Positions 1-5,730 of a stretch of 7,363 bases of DNA are shown here, piece by piece. The stretch lies in the NCBI GenBank assembly GCA_029250385.1, contig JAQXFJ010000087.1, forward strand, positions 1-7,363, in the 5' to 3' direction. The position numbers were made by a program, and so were the translations under genes. Origin of the DNA: Candidatus Poseidoniaceae archaeon. Lineage in GTDB: Archaea; Thermoplasmatota; Poseidoniia; Poseidoniales; Poseidoniaceae. A model generated the notes under the pieces. That model made no database searches. It was not told where the DNA came from and worked only from the letters and a program-made list of their open reading frames with translations. Position 1 is the stretch's first letter; each line of letters begins with the position of its first letter.

Positions 1-2
1 AG

Positions 3-665
3 CCGCAAGTCGAGGCATGGCAAATTAATGTTGATAATGCTGAACCAGTAGCAAATATAAACATAGAGTCCGCCAACCTTTGGTCTGGAGAATTAATCGT
101 AATTAATGCAACACAGTCATATGACCTAGACGGAATTATCTCAAACTATTATTGGCAATGGGAGGATAATTTTGGTAACCCAATGTCAAGTGAAGGAGAG
201 ATTATTTCTATTATTACCACTGGTACAACTACCATATCTCTTACGGTTGAAGACGATTTAGGAAGTACTGCCACCGCTACACAGTCGATACAAACAACAC
301 AAGGGCCGACTATATCCGCACTCGCCGCGCAAAATGATGACGGCGAAGTCGACTTAAATTGGCAATGGGATGGCGAGCAGGCTACGTTTTTGGTGCTGCG
401 TAATAGTTTTCAAATTGATGAGACTAATGAATTGAAATTTAGTGATAGTCCAACTGTTGCAGGTTCAACAAATTACACAGTGATTCCGGTAATTGATGGT
501 CAACAATTAGTTGCAGGCTCTATGACCATTTCGGATTTCGAAGTCGACACTACCGTCGAGTCTGCTAGCGGATTATCTGAAACAGGTGGCTTATATCTTG
601 GAGTTTTATTCTTGGCAGTCAGTATCTTAATCACAGCCCTAGGGTTGCTACAAAGGAGGGACTAG
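3..665 (+). CDS. PKD/FN3-like surface protein with C-terminal membrane anchor, 5' partial
   Basis: The reading frame is open from the left edge of the window, so the gene starts upstream; an ATG at 183 lies inside a domain and is not the real start. About 220 residues are visible. The first ~95 look like a PKD-type beta-sandwich: a 'SYDLDG' turn, 'YYWQWED' in the place of the usual WDFGDG strand, and 'TISLTVEDDLG' as the closing strand. A second beta-rich segment follows ('VDLNWQWDG', 'TFLVLRNS', 'NYTVIPVIDG') and resembles a fibronectin type III fold. The end is a single hydrophobic helix ('GGLYLGVLFLAVSILITALG') followed by 'LLQRRD', a typical C-terminal anchor with a positive cytosolic end. 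The protein is therefore probably displayed outside the cell; its ligand or partner is unknown. It ends 2 nt before the next gene, with which it almost certainly shares a transcript. PKD assignment is fairly sure, the FN3-like call less so. Confidence 0.85.
   Translation, partial: PQVEAWQINVDNAEPVANINIESANLWSGELIVINATQSYDLDGIISNYYWQWEDNFGNPMSSEGEIISIITTGTTTISLTVEDDLGSTATATQSIQTTQGPTISALAAQNDDGEVDLNWQWDGEQATFLVLRNSFQIDETNELKFSDSPTVAGSTNYTVIPVIDGQQLVAGSMTISDFEVDTTVESASGLSETGGLYLGVLFLAVSILITALGLLQRRD
653..660 (+). promoter_or_regulatory. Shine-Dalgarno site of the CX3CH protein gene
   Basis: AAGGAGGG lies 7 nt before the ATG at 668, inside the last codons of the upstream gene. It is a strong match to the SD consensus and fixes the start of the downstream gene, as expected for an internal operon gene. 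Confidence 0.8.
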
Positions 666-667
666 AA

Positions 668-1741
668 ATGAACAGAATCACTATTGTTCTATCTCTTGTC
701 ATATTGCTGGCTTTTACTTCTCTAGGAGGCGCTAACCCTGGTGGAGTAGGTGATGGTGATTTTGACATGCAGTGCGGGGGAGCTTGTCACGGCGACGCGT
801 CACAAAACCAAACCTCTCCAGCTTTGTTAGAGTTGAGTCTTGACGGTGATGCATATTTTGGTTTACCAGTGTCTATCACCGCCTCAGTTAGTGGTATTCA
901 GTTCTCATCCTCTGATGCTATTGGTTTGTTTTTACTAACCGACGTCACTGGGCACAGCGACTTACCGGAAGACGGCGGTTGGAAAGTTATCTCTGACGTC
1001 AACGGTGGAGACAACAATTATGTGGAAATTGGAGGGTCTTCGTTTGATGAAGCCTACACAATTTCATGGACGCTAAAACCAACAGTCATAGAGTCTACTA
1101 CTTTTTATCTATCAATCCATCATGGTGGGCAAAACACTCCTTATTTCGCTATCAGTTCAGGGCTTAACATCGATATCTTGCCAGTTCCTGATAATCTGCC
1201 AAGACTGTCAAGCGAATATAGTCCAATTATTAGTCGAGATTTAGGTCAGCAAACAACAATACCAGTTGCTACTAGCGATGTTGACGAGTTAGCAATAGAA
1301 TGGCGATTAGTCGACCGGCCTTCTAATAGCATAAACGCAACCCTAGTTGACAACAATTCATGGGAGTTTGAGTTACCTCCAGCACTTCAACCATCAATAA
1401 TAGAATGGCGTGCTGTGATGGACGGGGACGGGCCAACTCAAATCACTCCTTGGTTTAGAATCGCTGCCCAAGAGCCTGTATTAGAGGTCAATCAATTACA
1501 AGTTTATCTCCAATCATTAGCCTTTTGCATATTCTTCCTTACGTTGATATTAACCTTACAATCTCGTTATCTGAATAAGGAAGAAGATTCGCCAATGGAA
1601 ATCGATCAAACAAACCTTGTGCCTCAACAAGAGAACTCAGTTGGTAGTACCCCACCTTTGCCCGAGGGTGGGTTGCCTGATGGTTGGACAATGGAACAAT
1701 GGAAATGGTACGGGCATGAATATCTGGAGGACGAGAAATGA
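668..1741 (+). CDS. Membrane-anchored exported protein with CX3CH cytochrome-c-like motif and Trp-rich tail
   Basis: The 357-aa protein has a signal peptide (residues 1-22) and then a short segment with C36-GGA-C40-H41. That is a cytochrome-c-type heme attachment motif with three residues between the cysteines instead of two. Residues ~50-170 form a beta-rich domain. Its layout, a heme-like motif just after the signal and then a sandwich with 'ISWTLKP' and 'TTFYLSIHHGG' strands, resembles Reeler-like / choice-of-anchor V proteins. H96, H151 and H152 are candidate second ligands. A second beta domain (~175-268) precedes one membrane helix (~278-298). The cytosolic tail is acidic and proline-rich and ends in 'GLPDGWTMEQWKWYGHEYL', a compact amphipathic motif that I recall from other Marine Group II membrane proteins. 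The start is fixed by a strong SD. The stop overlaps the start of the next gene (ATGA). A role in heme binding or electron transfer is inferred; the cysteines could instead bind metal or form a disulfide. Confidence 0.85.
   Translation: MNRITIVLSLVILLAFTSLGGANPGGVGDGDFDMQCGGACHGDASQNQTSPALLELSLDGDAYFGLPVSITASVSGIQFSSSDAIGLFLLTDVTGHSDLPEDGGWKVISDVNGGDNNYVEIGGSSFDEAYTISWTLKPTVIESTTFYLSIHHGGQNTPYFAISSGLNIDILPVPDNLPRLSSEYSPIISRDLGQQTTIPVATSDVDELAIEWRLVDRPSNSINATLVDNNSWEFELPPALQPSIIEWRAVMDGDGPTQITPWFRIAAQEPVLEVNQLQVYLQSLAFCIFFLTLILTLQSRYLNKEEDSPMEIDQTNLVPQQENSVGSTPPLPEGGLPDGWTMEQWKWYGHEYLEDEK
1726..1730 (+). promoter_or_regulatory. Shine-Dalgarno site of the five-helix membrane protein gene
   Basis: GGAGG lies 7 nt before the ATG at 1738, within the end of the preceding gene. 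The spacing equals that of the preceding gene's SD. It supports the ATGA-overlapping start and translational coupling. Confidence 0.7.
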
Positions 1742-2316
1742 TTTCTTCAGCCACGTTCCACGTTATCACTACCGAGTTAGTAGTTGGATCATTTGCTATG
1801 GCGGGAATTTGTTTTCTTGTTTTAGCAATCCAATCTTTCGGGGTTTTTGAATCCGAAAAAGTCTCATTAGTAACAGATTATGCTGGTCACTTTGCATTAG
1901 GTTTTGGATTATTAGCAACACCGTTTGCCATCTTTTCTGGCATATCTTCATCGCCGACATCAGATTTATCATCTCCACTGCTGGTTAACAAGATGTTTCT
2001 TTCGATGATTGCTACCGGATTGGCTATAGCGGTTTTGTTCACTAGAACTAAAGCGGGAAATCAACTATGGGCTAGTAAGCCAAGTTCATTAATACAATCA
2101 GCAGCAGGCTTAGCAGCAAGCGGTTTCATGCTCATGACCGCCTCTGCAGGTGGTAAATTTTCACGCGGAGAATCGGTTTTAGATTTTCTAAATTTACCTT
2201 ATGACACAATATTCTTGATGCCAACTTGGGTAAGCGCAATTATCCTTGTAGCGGGCGTTTTATCGGCAATAATTGCCGTGATTAATTTACAAAAATCTTC
2301 AGCCGTAGAGCATTGA
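1738..2316 (+). CDS. Five-helix integral membrane protein, DUF2231-like
   Basis: The 192-aa protein is almost entirely hydrophobic, with helices at about 10-35, 48-70, 82-102, 117-137 and 158-183. Features recalling the DUF2231 family of small predicted membrane proteins are a His near the start (H8), a His at the beginning of helix 2 (H51, in 'YAGHFALGFG'), a Gly-rich helix 2 ending in 'FSGISS', a following 'NKMFLSMIATGLAIAVLFTR' segment, and a conserved-looking 'SAGGKFSRGES' loop after helix 4. Some proteins of this general type are suspected of binding heme b; H8 and H51 would be the natural ligands here. The start codon overlaps the stop of the CX3CH gene and has its own SD, so the two are probably made in fixed ratio and may form a complex. 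The 3' end overlaps the opposite-strand PAC2 gene by 18 bp. The topology is well supported; the family call is tentative. Confidence 0.8.
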   Translation: MISSATFHVITTELVVGSFAMAGICFLVLAIQSFGVFESEKVSLVTDYAGHFALGFGLLATPFAIFSGISSSPTSDLSSPLLVNKMFLSMIATGLAIAVLFTRTKAGNQLWASKPSSLIQSAAGLAASGFMLMTASAGGKFSRGESVLDFLNLPYDTIFLMPTWVSAIILVAGVLSAIIAVINLQKSSAVEH

Positions 2317-3099
2317 ATTACCTGCTTTAGGCTCATTCGCGATGTTCGCTCCGTCCATCATAGATTGCAATTGGGCTTCGAGGAATTCTGCTTCTTCGAT
2401 AAGCGGTTGGTGAGGTAAATCGATTGAAGGCAATAAATTGTTTAGATTTTCAATCAGTGTTGCTGCAGCTCTAGCATCTGGGAAACGAGGGTCGGCTTCG
2501 ACCATTATTGACATCAAATCAAGACCTCTACGTCTAGCCTCTCCAAGTATTGAGGCATTAATTCCCTTGATTACCCCTTGTTGCAACAGTGGAACTTTCA
2601 TATCTTCTAAGCGCTTTCTGCTTTTCTCATTAGCTCCAATTCCAACTACATCAATTCCTTCCGTGTCTTCATAATCTACCACCGGTTCAGAACCATTCAA
2701 GTTGCCTTTCATTCCAGATTTGGCAAATGCATCGATAACAACTCCAGCAACAATATTTTGCTCTTTTGACCACTCAAACATAGCCCACACAATGTCATGT
2801 GCTAGTGCTTCAGGTACAACCAGTTCACTCATGAGTAGAATTACTTGATCGCATCCTTCAATAGTACATTTTGGCTTGCCAGCATAGGCTCTTATTGGTG
2901 GTAATGGGACGCCCTTGTCGACCAATGTTAACGCTGGTAGCCTTGGGTCAATTACTCCACCAATGAATTCCAGTTCTAGATGTTCGATAAGAAAATGAGC
3001 AACAACACTTGATACCATTCCCACACTTGGGAAACAAGCGACAACTAGTGCATTTTCAGTTGATACTTCTGCATTTATCCTAACGCTAGGTCCTTCCAT
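2299..3099 (-). CDS. PAC2-family protein (proteasome assembly chaperone-like)
   Basis: From the ATG at 3099 the protein has 266 residues, near the usual size of archaeal PAC2 proteins. The family's layout is visible. An N-terminal strand and 'ACFPSVGMVSSVVAHFLIE' (residues ~21-39) match the Pxx-Gx-VG nucleoside-phosphorylase-like loop. 'GGVIDPRLPALTLVDKGV' (48-64) and 'VILLMSELVVPEALAHDIV' (86-104) follow, then 'GVIKGINASILGEARRRGLD' (175-194), an acidic 'EADPRFPDARAAATLIENLN' helix region and a C-terminal helix rich in Glu. Eukaryotic relatives are PAC2/Pba2, which assist 20S proteasome alpha-ring assembly. The function of archaeal members is not settled, although proteasome assembly or regulation is proposed. 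The frame stays open upstream to in-frame ATGs at 3189, 3219 and 3279. The 3219 start has an SD-like GGAGGG, but the extra N-terminal residues lack domain character and would overlap the divergent nuclease gene. I therefore prefer 3099, which has no SD and would suit a leaderless or short-leader transcript. Confidence 0.85.
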   Translation of the reverse strand: MEGPSVRINAEVSTENALVVACFPSVGMVSSVVAHFLIEHLELEFIGGVIDPRLPALTLVDKGVPLPPIRAYAGKPKCTIEGCDQVILLMSELVVPEALAHDIVWAMFEWSKEQNIVAGVVIDAFAKSGMKGNLNGSEPVVDYEDTEGIDVVGIGANEKSRKRLEDMKVPLLQQGVIKGINASILGEARRRGLDLMSIMVEADPRFPDARAAATLIENLNNLLPSIDLPHQPLIEEAEFLEAQLQSMMDGANIANEPKAGNSMLYG

Positions 3100-3217
3100 A
3101 GAGGAACCTATTGGTTCTCGATGTATGAACGCTTCCCTTTTGTGTTGTTGTCGGTGGTTTGATGTTGTTTGATTGCCACCATCAACCATGGCAGGTGAGA
3201 GTACAGAAGTTTCGCAC
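3100..3217. promoter_or_regulatory. Divergent promoter region between PAC2 and nuclease genes
   Basis: If the chosen starts are correct, this 118-bp gap must carry promoters for both directions. No canonical archaeal TATA box stands out. On the minus strand 'TTCATACATC' is centred about 25 nt before the PAC2 ATG, which would fit a leaderless transcript. No good candidate is seen for the nuclease. The gap also holds two small inverted repeats: GAACC/GGTTC (3104-3117) and GGTGG/CCACC (3153-3157 and 3176-3180). Confidence 0.4.
3104..3117. repeat. Short perfect inverted repeat just upstream of PAC2 gene
   Basis: GAACC-TATT-GGTTC is a perfect 5-bp inverted repeat with a 4-nt loop, extended by two more pairs if G3103 is bulged. 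It ends 4 nt before the preferred PAC2 start codon, where it could be an operator half-site pair or a small hairpin at the start of the message. At this length chance is possible. Confidence 0.35.
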
Positions 3218-4369
3218 ATGATTTCTCCCTCCTCTTGGAATCGTTTCGAAACCTGCCCTCGTATGTTTTGGCTAAGCAAACAAAGGCTGCCTAGAAAAGC
3301 TGGAATGGCTGCATCTTTAGGTACAGCAGTACATGCTTCAGTTGAGGACTTATTGCAGGAAGATTATTCTCAGATTGGTAATTCAGAAGATGGATGGTTG
3401 CCCACCGAAGGATTAAGATTGCTGAAAAATCGGTGGGAGGAAGAAAAAGCAGTATTTCATGCCACTCCAAGACGTCCACAATGGAAAGATGAGAAATGGA
3501 AAGAGGCGATAAAGCATCAAAAAGGTGCGATTAGGATGTTACTTGACCATGTCGGAATAAACGGTTTAGACCAAGAAAAAATCACCGGTGCATTGTGGAG
3601 GAAAATCCAATCGATGGCTATTGCAGTAGAGGGGGAATTAAAGACTGAAAATGGTAAGTTGATGGGTAGACTAGACTTATTGATGGCTGATGTAGACTCT
3701 TCTGGAAAAATGGTCGGCTGGTTAGTCGCCGATCTAAAGACGGGCAAGGCACCAAAGGATGAGTTGAAAACCGAAGTAAATCGACAGTTACGTCTCTATC
3801 GGGACATAATTAGAGACAACAACCCCAACGGTCCACCAATAAGAACTGAAGGGTGGTATACTGCAGACTCATCAAAGTGGGTTGCTATCGGCGATGATGT
3901 TCTTGAAGATGCATATGCTGCATGGGATGCAACTACGCCAACAAAAATACCTCTTGCGGCAAATATAGGGGATGATTCATGTGGTGGATTTTGCGATTGG
4001 AAAGCTTGGTGTCCACATTGGTGGAAATGGCGGCATGAAACCAACACTTTACACAAAGGAGATTTTTCCGACTCAGTGGTATTATTACACAATTATGAAA
4101 AGTTATCAGGCTCGGCAATTGTTGAGTTATGTGAACCAAGAGATGACTCCGGTAGTGTGATTCCAACTGGTATTCGAACGGGAGTAAATTTCGATAACCG
4201 CGGGAAAGAAGCGTTAGAAGAGTTATTAGAAACAGGCCATCAAGGCCCGATATTCTTGGGTTCCGTGATGACTAATCGCAATTCTTGGCGTGTAGGTCAT
4301 TGGTGCGACGTACTACCTTGGAGCCCAATACCTGATGGTGTTGAATACACTAGACCGTCCTCAAGATAG
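3218..4369 (+). CDS. PD-(D/E)XK nuclease, RecB/Cas4-like, with Fe-S cysteines and extra C-terminal domain
   Basis: From the ATG at 3218 the protein has 383 residues and opens with 'MISPSSWNRFETCPRMFWL', the 'S-x-S-S-hyphobic-CP-x-x-F' start seen in RecB/AddB/Cas4-type nucleases. The catalytic core follows in order: 'GTAVH' (35-39), 'GRLDLL' with D153, 'ADLKTGK' giving the D172-x-K174 pair, and 'QLRLY' (190-194), the QxxxY DNA-binding motif. C13 and the downstream set C255-x3-C259-x5-C265 match the one-plus-three cysteine arrangement that holds a 4Fe-4S cluster in Cas4 and AddB. Residues ~275-383 go beyond the usual end. They are beta-rich ('SAIVELCEP', 'PIFLGSV', 'SWRVGHWCDVLPW') and could be an OB-like nucleic-acid-binding domain. 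A DNA repair or end-processing role is likely. No CRISPR genes are nearby, so a Cas4 label is not justified. Upstream starts at 3188 (ATG) and 3173 (TTG) are possible; none of the three has a convincing SD. The 3' end overlaps the exonuclease gene by 9 bp. Confidence 0.88.
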   Translation: MISPSSWNRFETCPRMFWLSKQRLPRKAGMAASLGTAVHASVEDLLQEDYSQIGNSEDGWLPTEGLRLLKNRWEEEKAVFHATPRRPQWKDEKWKEAIKHQKGAIRMLLDHVGINGLDQEKITGALWRKIQSMAIAVEGELKTENGKLMGRLDLLMADVDSSGKMVGWLVADLKTGKAPKDELKTEVNRQLRLYRDIIRDNNPNGPPIRTEGWYTADSSKWVAIGDDVLEDAYAAWDATTPTKIPLAANIGDDSCGGFCDWKAWCPHWWKWRHETNTLHKGDFSDSVVLLHNYEKLSGSAIVELCEPRDDSGSVIPTGIRTGVNFDNRGKEALEELLETGHQGPIFLGSVMTNRNSWRVGHWCDVLPWSPIPDGVEYTRPSSR

Positions 4370-5176
4370 GTATTCTTTCAACTTAATTCTCGCATCATCG
4401 TCTTCGATGCCAGATGGTGATAATAACCAATTTATATATCGTGGGTCAATCTTTTTCACTTCCAAAAGGTGACGGCCACGATGGCGTCCAAAAGCGATGA
4501 TATAGTGTCCATCATCGATGCGTATTTTACCTAATGAATCTAACATTTCTAAGTCATTCATGCCCCTGCCTAAGGCTGAGTCATCATTTGCAGTTTTGCC
4601 ATGAATCAGCCATCTTTCAACTTCTTTTAAGGTGCTTCTAAACATCGGAGAATGGTCGACAGTAAGTCGCCAAAACAGCAGTAAAGAGGCAGCAGCATCA
4701 GCAGCAGCAGTATGTGCATTTTCTAGAGAAATACCATGTCTACGGCATAGACTTCCTAAGTTGTGTGGGCGTGGCATTTTTACTCTTCGAACAATTTCTA
4801 GTGTATCCATTACTGCTTTTGGGCGAGGGGGGAGCTTGCCAATCCGTCGGAATTCATTATCCAGCATCGGCATATCGAATTTACGAACATTATGTCCAAC
4901 TATAACCGCTCCTTCCACCATCTCGTGGATTTTATCAGCATAATTTGAGAAATCAGGGAGTCCCTTAACATCGCTATCAAAAATACCATGAACGCCACTA
5001 GCTCCACTAGGAATTGCTCGTCGAGGATTAATTAGATGTTCATAATTGACTGGTTCGCCTGATGAATCTGAGCCTACTAACGCGATTTGAACAATACGGT
5101 CATTATTTGTTGAAATTCCCGTGGTTTCCAAATCGAAGGCCAACACAGTTTCTCCAGCGAGGAATTCGTGACCCAT
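4361..5176 (-). CDS. DEDDh (DnaQ-like) 3'-5' exonuclease with C-terminal DUF3820-like domain
   Basis: From the ATG at 5176 the protein has 271 residues. The exonuclease fold fills ~10-172 and all five catalytic residues are visible: D15 and E17 in 'AFDLETTG' (ExoI), D101 in 'HNVRKFD' (ExoII), and H155 with D160 in 'AHTAAADAA' (ExoIII, HxAxxD, hence the DEDDh subtype). Family members remove nucleotides from 3' ends with two metal ions, in proofreading, repair or RNA/DNA trimming. After a helical linker, residues ~222-251 ('HYIIAFGRHRGRHLLEV...DPRYINWLL') match the small DUF3820-type 'FGK-x-x-G-x-L' / 'YL-x-WL' module, which is also found at the end of some bacterial exonucleases such as ExoX. 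A start at 5221 would add 15 residues without domain character and would leave almost no gap to the divergent gene. No SD precedes either ATG. The gene faces the PD-(D/E)XK nuclease gene tail to tail, so a joint repair role is possible but not shown. Confidence 0.9.
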   Translation of the reverse strand: MGHEFLAGETVLAFDLETTGISTNNDRIVQIALVGSDSSGEPVNYEHLINPRRAIPSGASGVHGIFDSDVKGLPDFSNYADKIHEMVEGAVIVGHNVRKFDMPMLDNEFRRIGKLPPRPKAVMDTLEIVRRVKMPRPHNLGSLCRRHGISLENAHTAAADAAASLLLFWRLTVDHSPMFRSTLKEVERWLIHGKTANDDSALGRGMNDLEMLDSLGKIRIDDGHYIIAFGRHRGRHLLEVKKIDPRYINWLLSPSGIEDDDARIKLKEYLS

Positions 5177-5263
5177 AAATTTGAGCAATAGCCGATACCT
5201 ATTGAACCATGCGATGACCATTTGAATACAAAACTAAAATGCTACCAACTCATCAGATGGTAT
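5177..5263. promoter_or_regulatory. Divergent intergenic region, exonuclease / acidic protein
   Basis: This 87-bp gap separates two divergent genes without SD sites. For the rightward gene, the A-rich 'CAAAACTAAAATGC' (about 5229-5242) lies 22-35 nt before the ATG at 5264, the right place for a TATA-like element of a leaderless archaeal transcript. No clear element is visible for the leftward gene. Confidence 0.35.
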
Positions 5264-5626
5264 ATGAGCCTCAAGGACAAAGTGCGTGCTTTGTTTGAAC
5301 CAGAAGAAAATACTGGAGAGGAGGTTGTTGACCATGATGAAGAATCCCAAGAAGATCAACAAAAGTTTCTTGCCATGACAGAAGGCATCGCTAGTGACCT
5401 ACTAGCCGATCTAAATGGCGATGACGAAGTCTTTGTGGCTCCTGAAGCAATCCTAGTATCAGAGTATGATGTCGGTGAAGTAGATCTTAACCACCTAACA
5501 GATGACGAAAAATTACTTAGTCACACTGAGGTAAATGTGGTGGAGCATGAAAATCTTGACGAGATTGTGGAACATCTTGCTGACGCACAAATAATTGGCG
5601 ATATTCCAGAAGAAGTTGAATTCTAA
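5264..5626 (+). CDS. Highly acidic small protein of unknown function
   Basis: The 120-aa protein begins 'MSLKDKVRALFEPEENTGEE'. By hand count about 37 of 120 residues are Asp or Glu and only five are Lys or Arg, which gives a very low isoelectric point. It has no signal peptide, membrane helix or cysteine, so it is probably cytosolic. A short basic-amphipathic N-terminal helix (residues 1-11) is followed by a disordered acidic stretch (12-33). The rest mixes helix ('KFLAMTEGIASDLLADL', 'LDEIVEHLADAQII') with short strands ('EAILVSEYDV'). I do not recognise a family. The shape, a helix hook plus an acidic body, would suit a protein-protein adaptor or nucleic-acid mimic, but that is speculation. 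The ATG at 5264 is preferred to a TTG at 5222. No SD is present, consistent with a leaderless first gene. A 104-bp gap separates it from the lipoprotein. Confidence 0.7.
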   Translation: MSLKDKVRALFEPEENTGEEVVDHDEESQEDQQKFLAMTEGIASDLLADLNGDDEVFVAPEAILVSEYDVGEVDLNHLTDDEKLLSHTEVNVVEHENLDEIVEHLADAQIIGDIPEEVEF

Positions 5627-5684
5627 CGGCATTTTCTCAAGCCATTAGTTTTGATGCACAAATTGCTGGATTAATGCATACTAT

Positions 5685-5713
5685 TAGAAGGGGGAAGTCT
5701 TTCCTAACTTCTA
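5685..5713 (+). repeat. Stem-loop in the leader of the lipoprotein gene
   Basis: TAGAAG (5685-5690) pairs perfectly with CTTCTA (5708-5713), and inside it GGAA (5693-5696) pairs with TTCC (5701-5704) around a GTCT loop, with one possible extra G-U pair. In RNA this forms an interrupted two-part hairpin 17 nt before the preferred ATG. It covers the purine-rich AAGGGGGAAG that would serve the alternative ATG at 5713. It could affect start choice or separate the acidic-protein message from the rest. Confidence 0.4.
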
Positions 5714-5714
5714 T

Positions 5715-5724
5715 GAGGGGTGGG
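5715..5724 (+). promoter_or_regulatory. Shine-Dalgarno-like site of the lipoprotein gene
   Basis: GAGGGGTGGG lies 6-15 nt before the ATG at 5731. GGTG within it fits the anti-SD 6-10 nt from the start, supporting 5731 over ATGs at 5713 and 5674. Confidence 0.5.
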
Positions 5725-5730
5725 CTAGCG

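Noticed and set aside
2299..2316. Bidirectional terminator between the convergent genes
   Set aside because: The 18-bp overlap is coding on both strands; I see no hairpin or T-run that would act as a terminator.
3100..3279. N-terminal extension of the PAC2 protein
   Set aside because: The frame is open to 3279, but the extra 60 residues have no domain character and overlap the opposite-strand nuclease start. The SD-like site near 3219 is explained by the nuclease's Ser-Pro-Ser-Ser codons.
3796..4166. Minus-strand open frames opposite the nuclease
   Set aside because: They are shadows of a gene whose catalytic motifs are intact on the plus strand, and they show no coherent domain.
3173..4369. 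Cas4 of a CRISPR adaptation module
   Set aside because: The nuclease has Cas4-like motifs and cysteines, but the window contains no repeats, cas1 or cas2, and the protein is far longer than typical Cas4.
4689..4710. GCAGCAGCA-type trinucleotide repeat
   Set aside because: It encodes the Ala-rich helix around the ExoIII motif (AHTAAADAAAS) of the exonuclease, so it is coding constraint rather than a repeat element.
5222..5263. TTG-initiated extension of the acidic protein
   Set aside because: It would start 1 nt from the alternative exonuclease start and leave no promoter space; the ATG at 5264 is simpler.
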